Origin: an uncultured bacterium
Lineage (GTDB): Bacteria; Patescibacteriota; Patescibacteriia; 2-12-FULL-60-25
Reading direction: 5' to 3'
DNA: 22,341 nt
NCBI GenBank assembly: GCA_937949995.1
Contig: CALFEO010000031.1
Location: forward strand, 1 to 22,341
The notes under the pieces are model-generated. The model saw nothing but the letters and a program-made list of their open reading frames with translations. It had not been told where the DNA came from and made no database searches. The translations under genes were made by a program, and so were the position numbers. Of this stretch, positions 9,613 to 18,500 are shown piece after piece (positions within the stretch are counted from its first letter, which is position 1; every line of letters starts with the position of its first letter).

Positions 9613-9749
9613 TGTCGTAACGTTTATAACGTTCATAACGTTTATAACGAGTTCAGCGGTTCTAAGTTCGTGGTTCGTAATTCGTGGTTCGTTGGTATTT
9701 GTTAATTGATATTCGGTAATTGATTGTTAATTGATATTTGGTAATTGAT
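9613..9749. repeat. Intergenic cluster of three short-period repeats between genes B and A
   Basis: Three unrelated repeats lie side by side. At 9613-9648, four 9-bp units of the form nnnATAACG occur. At 9667-9678 and 9681-9692, a 12-bp unit TTCGTGGTTCGT occurs twice with a 14-bp period. At 9701-9724 and 9726-9749, a 24-bp unit occurs twice with one mismatch. The gap has no clear terminator and no gene. TATAA-like boxes arise in the 9-bp repeat but lack a convincing -35 box. Confidence 0.7.
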
Positions 9750-9766
9750 AATTGTTATTTAGCGGA

Positions 9767-12337
9767 TTATCTGCAACAACTAATCTTCCTGGTTACTTGG
9801 CAATTATTCAGCCATCCCATTCCTCCGCCGTTTGGATCATAGGCCCAGAAAGCGCCCAGATTGGTATTGGAATTGCTGGTATAACCCGCGCAATCGTTGG
9901 AGTTTGCCGTATATCCGGGGGGTCCCTCGGCAATCCAGCCAAATGTAGTCGCTATAAATAAGGTGGAAATATCAACCGCGGCTATGGTTGCAATAATTTC
10001 ATCGGTTCTGCAAAAGTGGCTACCGGGATATTCATTTAAACAAATATCGTTAGCCGCTTGATAACCCACTTTACCGCCATAATTAAACGCTCCATCATAA
10101 GCTGAAGCGGTCAAACCCACAAAAACCGATGTGCTGGCCGATCCGAAAGTCAACATTGAATCAATGGCTTTTAATGCGGCCTGTACTGTCGTAGCGTTAA
10201 AATTCGCAAATTCATCAAAAGTACCGACAAGATAAGCTCCACTGACCAAAGGATTTGTTCCCGAAGCACTTAATCTGATTCCATTGATTGATAATTCACC
10301 GGTAACTTCCAAAGAAGCCGTGGAAGTGCCGCCGGCAAAAATTATAGGATTGGTTGTCGAGGCACCGCGATCAGTAACCGTCTGTAAAGTATCAAGTTCA
10401 GCCAAAGTCCCCGTGGCAAAAGCGATCCATTGCGTACCATCCCAATAATACGGAACCAAATCCGTGGTATTGTAAATCATGGCACCAGCCTGATTGCCCA
10501 ACGCCGGATTGACTGCGTATTGGCCGATCATGAGTTGAGCGCTCACACGCGCATCGCCGACCACATCAACTCGATATGCCGGAGTTTCGGTAAAGAATCC
10601 AAAGTCACCCGAACCGTTCATAAATAATTTTGTGCTGAAACCCGATGCAATTTGAAATTCCGAAGTGCTGGTCGGCATCCAAATGGAAAACCTGCCATCA
10701 GATCCGGTGAGCTTTGTGCTGTATCTTCCATTATTATAAAACTTGATGTTTGAGGCATCAGACCCATTATCATTATCAGAATTTATAATAATACCCGCAT
10801 CAACACCCGCACCTGTTCCATCTTCGGAATTAATGGTTAAAATAGCTTCACCGTTAGCGCCTCCTTGAACATGCAATAAAGATGAAGGAGCATTTGTGCC
10901 AACGCCCAAATTACCAACCTCATCCAATCTCATGCGTTCCAAATTATCCGTTCTAAAAACCAGGGGCTGGGTATCTATGGTACCGAGAAAATTAATATTT
11001 GGATCTGTTCCCGTATTACCAATTAAATTCCAGCCAAAGTCCAAATCATCAAAAGTAATAATTTGATTCCATTGCGTTCCATTCCAGATATGAGCAGTCG
11101 AATCTAAAGATCTGAAAAGCATTGCGCCCGGTTCCACGCCTATCATGGGCAATAAATTACTTCTACCCATCACCAATTGACCCCAAGCTCTGATTACTCC
11201 GGCAACTTCCAAATCATATTGAGGGTTAGTATTATTTATGCCAACCGCTCCATTGGTTAAAATCCTCAATATTTCACTGCCGCCGTTTTGTCCAATGGTA
11301 AATGCCCCGTTATCAGCCTGCGCCAAGTCCCAGGTAGAAGTGCCTACATGAACAATACCGCTCCATAACTCCGACCAGCGTAAATCCGAATTGCCCAAAG
11401 TATAAGTGTCATGCGCTCCGGGAATGATGTCGCCCACTGATGTTGCTCCCGCGAATTGAATTCTATTGGTCGTCGTGGCTCCATTATCAGTCACTTGTTG
11501 CAAATCCATGGCATACAAAGTGGATGAAACCGTGGTGATGGCCGTATCCAAGTCAAACAAAGCCGCTTGCACGGTGGTGGCATTGGAGTTGGTGAATTCA
11601 TCAAAGACTCCGACAAGGTAAGCGCCTGATGTTTGATTGTTGGTGCCCGTGGCATCAAGTCTGATGGCTCCGATGGCCAAGTATTGAGTGAGGTTAAGAG
11701 ATGTGCCGGTAGCCACGGTGAAAGTGACTTGCTGGAGAGTGGAAGTGCCGTTAATAAATAAGCCGGCACCCGTAAAGGTTCCGGTAGCGATGTTAAAGTT
11801 TAAATTGCTGTCCAAAGCCAATAATTGATTGGCTGTGGCGGTTGTAGTGGCTTCAAAACCGTTAAGTCTGTAAGCATTTAAAGCGTATGGATGTGAGGAG
11901 AGCTGGACTCTGGGGCTGGCTTCCGCATCTGCTCCGATTTTAACACCCACATACATGACTTCACTGAAGTCAAGATATGAGGGGAAAGGAGTACAAGAGC
12001 CTAATTTAAGGAAAAAATAGCCTTTGGCATCAGGAGTAATCATGGAACAAGCTCCTGATCCTTGGTCATATACTTCTTTCCAGACCAAAGGCCCTGCTTG
12101 TGCCGGTGCATCTCCCGGAGCTCCGTTGGTGGGATGGAGGTAGAATGAGAGCTGGATGGCGGTTGTGGAAGTAACCGGCAATCCTCCGGGGGTTAAGAGC
12201 CTGCTTTGGTAGTTGATGGTTTGGGGTATGGCCGCTTTAGTTTGGATACTAAAAAGCGGCGCAAAGGCAAAAATTACTGCCATTACACCAGCCAAAGCAA
12301 TGCGTACACGCAGGTACGACTTGATATCAAAAGACAT
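9767..12337 (-). CDS. Secreted modular fibre-like protein with six-Cys C-terminal domain (gene B)
   Basis: About 856 residues from the ATG at 12337. The upstream ATG at 12397 is less likely, because a TATAAT box at 12402-12407 would put the transcript start at or below it and it would place 20 residues before the signal peptide. The signal peptide ends near TKA|AIP at residue 35. Residues 36-347 are almost identical to gene C: an 'INYQSRL' domain with two cysteines, the 'LSSHPYALNA' motif, then 'TSTWDLAQADNG'. The middle has three tail-fibre-like repeats of the 'VGTNAP.SLLHV' type and a 'YYWDGTQW' linker. The last 120 residues (about 736-856) differ from both neighbours: they start FVGLTASAYDG and carry the cysteines of DIC, HFC, NDC, NNC and SCC, a pattern resembling small disulfide-bonded lectin-like domains. 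It is far shorter than its neighbours. A surface role is inferred. Confidence 0.85.
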   Translation of the reverse strand: MSFDIKSYLRVRIALAGVMAVIFAFAPLFSIQTKAAIPQTINYQSRLLTPGGLPVTSTTAIQLSFYLHPTNGAPGDAPAQAGPLVWKEVYDQGSGACSMITPDAKGYFFLKLGSCTPFPSYLDFSEVMYVGVKIGADAEASPRVQLSSHPYALNAYRLNGFEATTTATANQLLALDSNLNFNIATGTFTGAGLFINGTSTLQQVTFTVATGTSLNLTQYLAIGAIRLDATGTNNQTSGAYLVGVFDEFTNSNATTVQAALFDLDTAITTVSSTLYAMDLQQVTDNGATTTNRIQFAGATSVGDIIPGAHDTYTLGNSDLRWSELWSGIVHVGTSTWDLAQADNGAFTIGQNGGSEILRILTNGAVGINNTNPQYDLEVAGVIRAWGQLVMGRSNLLPMIGVEPGAMLFRSLDSTAHIWNGTQWNQIITFDDLDFGWNLIGNTGTDPNINFLGTIDTQPLVFRTDNLERMRLDEVGNLGVGTNAPSSLLHVQGGANGEAILTINSEDGTGAGVDAGIIINSDNDNGSDASNIKFYNNGRYSTKLTGSDGRFSIWMPTSTSEFQIASGFSTKLFMNGSGDFGFFTETPAYRVDVVGDARVSAQLMIGQYAVNPALGNQAGAMIYNTTDLVPYYWDGTQWIAFATGTLAELDTLQTVTDRGASTTNPIIFAGGTSTASLEVTGELSINGIRLSASGTNPLVSGAYLVGTFDEFANFNATTVQAALKAIDSMLTFGSASTSVFVGLTASAYDGAFNYGGKVGYQAANDICLNEYPGSHFCRTDEIIATIAAVDISTLFIATTFGWIAEGPPGYTANSNDCAGYTSNSNTNLGAFWAYDPNGGGMGWLNNCQVTRKISCCR
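11299..12322 (-). repeat. 1.02-kb direct repeat, copy 1 (5' part of gene B)
   Basis: Matches 21183-22209 with about 20 substitutions and one 3-bp deletion by my reading. Only one substitution changes the protein (Val versus Ala in TSxGDIIP). The 3-bp deletion removes an alanine from the signal peptide. Positions 11437-11905 show no difference at all. Confidence 0.9.
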
Positions 12338-12401
12338 ATTTATTTTGATTTTGATTTTTGTGCACAAAATGGCTAATTTGACCCATTTCAGGCACATCTA
12401 A

Positions 12402-12407
12402 ATTATA
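12402..12407 (-). promoter_or_regulatory. Candidate -10 box for gene B
   Basis: A TATAAT hexamer on the minus strand lies 65 bases before the ATG at 12337. The predicted start near 12395 gives a leader of about 58 bases. No good -35 box is seen 16-18 bases upstream, where the terminator tail lies, so support is partial. Confidence 0.4.
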
Positions 12408-12428
12408 TCGTTAAAAATGCAAATATTA

Positions 12429-12454
12429 TAAAACCGCTAATCATAGCGGTTTTA
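12429..12454 (-). terminator. Rho-independent-like terminator between genes C and B
   Basis: TAAAACCGCTA and TAGCGGTTTTA form a perfect 11-bp stem with a four-base loop. The minus-strand transcript ends in UUUUAUAAUAUUU. It would end transcripts of gene C and of the promoter at 12498-12525. Confidence 0.7.
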
Positions 12455-12458
12455 TTGC

Positions 12459-12479
12459 CTTATCTCCCATGGAGATAAG
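12459..12479 (-). other. Perfect 9-bp hairpin upstream of the terminator
   Basis: CTTATCTCC and GGAGATAAG pair perfectly around a three-base loop (ATG on the minus strand). It lies four bases before the terminator stem in the minus-strand transcript. It has no U tract of its own, so it is not a second terminator. Confidence 0.6.
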
Positions 12480-12497
12480 ATGTGGGTAAGCTGTACT

Positions 12498-12525
12498 ATT
12501 ATACTTTGTTAAGGCAAATTTTCAA
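12498..12525 (-). promoter_or_regulatory. Strong sigma70-like promoter in the C/B spacer
   Basis: On the minus strand, TTGAAA (5 of 6 to the -35 consensus), a 16-base spacer and a perfect TATAAT. It lies just after the gene C stop and points toward gene B. The predicted start is near 12491, upstream of the hairpin and terminator at 12429-12479. Confidence 0.55.
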
Positions 12526-12544
12526 CCCTGAAAATCGCTTGCCT
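12512..12544 (-). other. Bulged hairpin just after the gene C stop
   Basis: AGGCAA/TTGCCT plus ATTTTCA/TGAAAAT form a 13-bp stem with a three-base bulge and a four-base loop, starting three bases after the TAA of gene C. No U tract follows, so it is not a standard terminator. It overlaps the -35 box of the downstream promoter and may stabilise the 3' end of the gene C message. Confidence 0.5.
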
Positions 12545-12546
12545 GT

Positions 12547-15500
12547 TTATTCAATTTCAGTAACAACTCCTTCTTCGCCGATTGTCAGCTCAACAACTCC
12601 CGTCTCATTTTGAGTTTCTTCAACAACCTCTTCAACCACTTCTTCAGTTGCTTCGGAAGTTGGTTCTTCAACCACTACTTCTTCGACAACTTCATTTTGC
12701 ACTTCTTCCGTCACAACCTCATCTTCAATAATTTCTTCAGGCGCTTCATTAACTTGTCCGGAAGCGGATAAATCCGTTTCCAATTCCGAAGCTCCCATAT
12801 CGTTGACGAGTATTTCCATGGTGGTTCCATTGGAGACGTAAACTTTACCGCCATTGTTGCCAAAAGCGTGCCAGTTAAAGACCAAATCCGCATATTGAAC
12901 ATTGTCCAATACTATGTCAAAGCCTGTTACGGAAGCATTTTCGACCCAATATGGAGTTGTAATTTTATTGGCCGGAGTCACGGTTACAATCGGTAATGTT
13001 GCATATTCTTGCGCAAATTGAATGCTTACACGTTTATCACCGACAAGAATCATGGCCTGCCCAACCGTATCTTCGCTGAAAGTAACATGATTTTTAACTG
13101 TAACGTTACCTTCAAAAACAGTTTCCGCAACAACCAGTTCATCAGCTTCCACATTATTTTCTCCTCCTTGCAAAGAAGTGCCGGCCAATGAACCCTGAAT
13201 GTTATTCTTATCAAAAACTTCAAAGAACACAGAGATTTTGCGATGCTTAATTCCATCGATTGATTCGGATATTTGAGTCCAATCTACGGATTCAGCGGCT
13301 CGCGCCACAATATGACTGATCATAAACTCACCCGTATCTTTTTCAGCATGTCCGGCCACATCAGAAGAGATAAGATAATCACCAATATTGATATTTTCAC
13401 CTTTATCCGCCACCCAAACCTCGCCATTACCCACAGCCATTATCAAATGCGGATTTTTATTGCTGTGACTCTTACTTGGCTCTTGAAGTGATAAGTAAGC
13501 ACCAATTACTTTTGAATCGTTAACAGCGGATGATTTGGTCACGCCGTAGATAATTTCTGACGCGGTATTGCCGTTCAAATAACGATTCTCACCCGTCAAA
13601 GTAACCAACAATCCCTTTTCCATGACCTCATCCGTCCAAGCATAGTGAGAACCCGTGAAAGCATTATATGAAATGGTATTTGCAGAAACGGAAATCGTTC
13701 CTTCTTCCGCCCCATCCTGACGTAATGAAACAATGGTTCCATCATCATTAGTACGATTAAAGGATGCAACGATACCGGCACTTTGTTCCGCATTGATGCG
13801 CGCATCTATCGAATCAGTACCAAAACCCACACTTCCATCGTTATTCAGAGACATGACAGCATTTGCTTGCGAATAAAACTGTAGATTTCTTTGTACCTCA
13901 ATCACCATGTTTCTATCATCCGTAGTACTGGCATACATGCTCAAATATGCACCATTGGCGCCGCCGGCAAGTCTGAACAAATTATCACCCGGCGTTGTAC
14001 TGCCTTGAACTTGCAATTTACGAGAAGGCGCAAACACTCCAATGCCCATATTTCCGCTGGTTGAAATAACCACTTGATTGCTCCAAGAGCCGTCATAATG
14101 CCCAAAATTGATATTGTTACTCGTGTCCAAACCAACTCGCGCATAATTAATACCGTCTCTTTGATAGGTCGTATAAGCCGTTCCTTGAGTTCCGGCCAAT
14201 TGTCCATCAGTAGCTCTAATAATCAACTGTCTATTATATCCGCCGATTGGTAAAATCGATCCTTCAAATTGACCAATCAATATATCGTCGTTTAACGACA
14301 AAAGCTCTTCCGGATTTTCCACGCCAATACCTACATAGCCATCAGTAGTCACCCGCATCATCTCACTGTTATCTCTTTGAGAAATCGTAAACGAGCCGTT
14401 GTCCGCTTGAGCTAAATCCCAAGTTGAAGTACCGACATGCAAATTGGTTCCCCAAATATCCGACCAGCGATAATCCGTATTCCCTAAACTGTAAGTATCA
14501 TGAATTGAAGGCAAAATATCCCCGGCCGATGTTGCTCCGGCAAATTGAATCCAATTGGTTGTTGTAGCTCCGCGATCCGTAACATCTTGGAAAGTATCGG
14601 TTCCCAATGCACTGGAACTGACCCAAGAAACATTGCCCGCTCCGTTGGTGATTAGGATTTGTCCCGAATTACCATCAGTCGTCGGCAAAGCATAACCCGT
14701 GCTGGAAGGATTGTTGATCTGCAATGCCCCGTTGATTCTTAAAACATTGGTATCAAATTCACCATAAATCAAAGGAGCTGACGTGTTGGAATTATCTATA
14801 TATAAACGATTTGAATTGGTTTCGCTGTAGCCGGCTTGATAACCCAAGAAAATATTACCACTGCCCAAAACATTGTTATTGCCGGCTTGTCTGCCTAAAA
14901 ATACGTTCCTCGTACCGGTGGCATTTGCGACACCTGCTTGATATCCTAAAAAGATATTGTCATTGCCGATCGATTTGCTTCCTGCTGAAACTCCCAAAAA
15001 GATATTGTCACTGCCTCTATTCTCATAACCGGCATTGGTTCCAAAGAATATATTATTACTGCCTCGAGCATCATAACCCGTGTAATAACCCATCATAATG
15101 TTATTATTGCCCGTATTATACCAACCGGTACCGCGTCCCATGAAAAAGTTATCACTGCCCGTATTTTCCATGCCGGATTCATATCCGATCATAACATTGT
15201 TATTGCCGGAGGATTGATAACCGGCATAATAACCAACCATCGTACTGCCAAAAGCACCCGAATAATTTCTACCCGCGCTATGGCCGATGGCTGTCGTATT
15301 ATTGGGAGCCGCATGATTGTATAATGCTTGGTAGCCCATTGCTACGTTGTACAATCCGGTTGCACTATTGTAACCGGCCGACGTACCGACATAAACATTT
15401 TGTCTATTGGACAAGTTATCAACTCTGCCCGCATTTTGTCCGAAAAATACAGAATTACCAGAATTCAGCACGCTTAAACGCGGACCCTGCATTGTAAAGT

Positions 15501-18500
15501 ATTCGGTTCCCGCAGTATCAAATCTGATAATATCTTCATCCGTTGATTCTTCGACTTGGATACCCGTATCATGATCCGTATCCCACAACGAACCGGCCGT
15601 GGCATCGGAGCCGCCCAAAGCCACCCATTCACTGCCGTCCCAGAAATAAGGACTGGATGAGGCAGTGGAATAAACCATTGAACCAGCCTGCGTGCCAACC
15701 GGCGGGATTATGGTGCCCAGCATGAACTGCGAGGTTAATCTCACGCTGCCGCTTACATCCAAAGCATACCCGGGACTGGTTGTGCCTATGCCTACTCTGC
15801 CAATATTTGTAATCTTCATTCTCTGGGTCGAGCTGGTCAAGAAATCCATGGAATCATCCGCGTGGTTATATCTTACTTGACCGCGATAACCATCAACGCC
15901 GCTTCCGTCGCCAAACATTAAATAACCATAATTCGCAGTACCGCTAATAACTTGCAGAGCCGCGTCTGTTGCGCTTTGCATGGAGATGGTAGAAGCGGAA
16001 TACGGCGTGGAAGATCCTCCGGATCTAACATCAAGCATGGACAATGGTTGATTGGTGCCAATGCCAACATACCCCGTACTGGCAATCCTCATCCTCTCAC
16101 TGCCTCCGTTTTGGCTGACAGTAAAAGCTCCGTTGGAGGCCTGCGCCAAATCCCAAGTAGAGGTTCCGATGTGTACATTAGCTCCCCAAACGTCGGACCA
16201 GCGATTAGTGGTACTGCCCAATGAATAAGTATTAGTAACGGAAGGCAGAACATTGGAGTTTACTCTGGCGTTAAATGTCACAGTATCACTTGTCGCGTCG
16301 CCCAGCACCGTATTACCGCCCACGTTCAAGCTGACTCCGGCCAATAAATCCAAACTGTCCGTATCCAAAGTCATTCTGCTGGTTGGAGCCGTATAACCAC
16401 CCCCAACTTGGAATCTGATTAATGTGCCGGTACCCACGGAGCCGATGACCAAATTTTTATCCGTGGCTAACACGCCATTGCCCGCCCAAGAAGGCACGTA
16501 GAAATTGGAACTGTATTTGCCGAAGTAAATATTGTTCGTAAAATCAGCACCGCTACCTTTAAGTTCCAAAACAGCTCCCGCATAGTTACTGGCATCATTG
16601 GTATTAACCGCTTTGAATCCGGTTAAGGTGCTCGCGCTGTTATTTGTAACATTAACTTGATAAACAGCTGAATCGGTAGGCGACAATACATTGGTATTTT
16701 TTTGCCAATGGTTGGAATCCACGCCCGCTAAAGCCACCCAACCCGTATTTCCCACATCAGTGGTCTTAACATATACCTGTTGGCCCGATCCCGTGCCATC
16801 GGTTCTATAATACATACTTCCACTATAAGCCGTCACTTTTGCTTCAGGTGTACTTGTTCCTACCGACATTTTAATATTATTTGTAAATTCACTGGCACCG
16901 CCGTTTCTTAATTGTAAGATGGGCACATTATAATTTGTAGCCAAAATACTGAAAGCTCCTTGACTGGCCGATCCGGGGATCTGCAAAGCCATCTGGCTAT
17001 AATCTATATAAAAAGTACTGTCCCGCGTGCCCGACCTTTGATAGCCAAATTCAAAAGACTCCGTGTTATTGTTCCAATTCATATAAGCTCCTGAACCATT
17101 TTTCGGATCGCTTGTATTACTAGTAAAATACATTCTGGCTCCAAGATCTCCAAATTGTTCCATGGTTTGAATAGCCAACCCTCCTCCATTCACGGCATTG
17201 GTCAGAGCCAAACCCGTTTCCCATGGATCGGTTCCGGGATTCAAAATCTCAACCGGGTTAGCACTGTTCAAAGTATAAATCTGTCTGCCCAAAGCCGAGC
17301 CTCCGGCATCATAAGCGGCTTGCAAGGTTGTGGTGGCGGCAACGATGGCATTATCAACATATTCTTTATCAACCAAAGACCGAGGGGTAAAGTTGGCTGA
17401 ATAATCAAATTCATAGGTAGCACCGACAAATCCGGCTGAACCAGAAATTTGCAGATTATCTTTATTTTGCAACAAAGTTGTGTAATCAACACCATCGGAA
17501 ACATAAGTCACATAATTGGTCGTATTGTACAGTTGATAACTGTTTCCTTGCTCGATTTTAAAATCCCAACCGCCGTAATTTATAGATGCATTTCCCGTCA
17601 AAGCACCGCCCAAATCTATTTCATTATTAAGAGCATCCCAAGTTAAACCGCTACCGGCTGAAGCGCTTAAATAATTGTCTACATATTCCTTATCCACCAA
17701 GGAGCGGTTGGTGTAGTCAGCTGAATAATCAGCAGCATACTCTACTCCGTGCTGATTACCAGCTATCCTGTCATCCTGCCAAAGACCTTGCGTGCCATTC
17801 AAGACAAACCTACCCGCGGCAGCTACCAAGCTCATTTGATCATTATCCATTTCAAACCATGTCCCCGCCGAAGTATCAACATAATAATAAGTAGCAAAAG
17901 CGCTCAAATAAGGCATGTTTGTAAAACTCAAGCCATAACCATCTCCATCAACAGTTCTGTTAGCCATCAGAGTGCCGTCCTGAGTATAAATATTTCCGCT
18001 TGTGCTTGCTACTAGATTATCAACATATTCCTTATCAACCAAAGTCCTATTGGTATAATTCGCCGAATAATCTGCCGCGTATTCAATACCTCTAAGATTC
18101 ATGCCATCGGTCAACATCATGTTTGAACCGATATAAAATTGAGTAGTGCTGGCAGAGGCGTTATGAGTAAATGAGACACCTCCTGAATTGAAAACCAAAC
18201 CCGAATACTGAGACGGATTAGCCACATTCATTTCCACTTCATCCGGACGGACATGTATAAAGCCCAAATCAGAACCATCTCTGATATCAGCATCAAAGAA
18301 ACCGCCATTGGTTGTGCTGACGTATAAACCGCGGCCAATGCCGTTAACGATTCTATCGCTTGCCAGATAACCATCAGTTCCGTAAATATTGTTCGTACTG
18401 GAAGCGACCCTATTATCTACATATTCCTTGTCCACCAAAGATCTGTCAACAAAATCAGCTGAAAAATCACTTTCATAACGTAAACCATATCTTGAACCGG

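Larger units (their letters stand above)
12425..12491 (-). ncRNA. Candidate short structured RNA or attenuated leader
   Basis: If the promoter at 12498-12525 is used, the transcript would be about 65 bases, made of an unpaired start, a 9-bp hairpin and an 11-bp terminator stem. It could be a small RNA or a leader controlling read-through into gene B. I recognise no known riboswitch or RNA family in it. Confidence 0.3.

Noticed and set aside
9601..9636. Longer N-terminus of gene A from the ATG at 9636
   Set aside because: The extra codons are made of a 9-bp intergenic repeat and precede a complete signal peptide that starts at 9600. Not fully excluded.
9767..10130. Diversity-generating retroelement target in the gene B C-terminus
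   Set aside because: The domain is lectin-like and Asn-rich, but there is no reverse transcriptase, no template repeat and no second copy in the window.
12338..12397. Longer N-terminus of gene B from the ATG at 12397
   Set aside because: It lies at or above the expected transcript start of the TATAAT at 12402-12407, and the homology with gene C begins only after the ATG at 12337.
14755..15460. CRISPR array, suggested by 48-bp regular repeats
   Set aside because: The repeats are degenerate, in frame and encode a YadA-like protein pattern. No spacers of unique sequence or cas genes are present.
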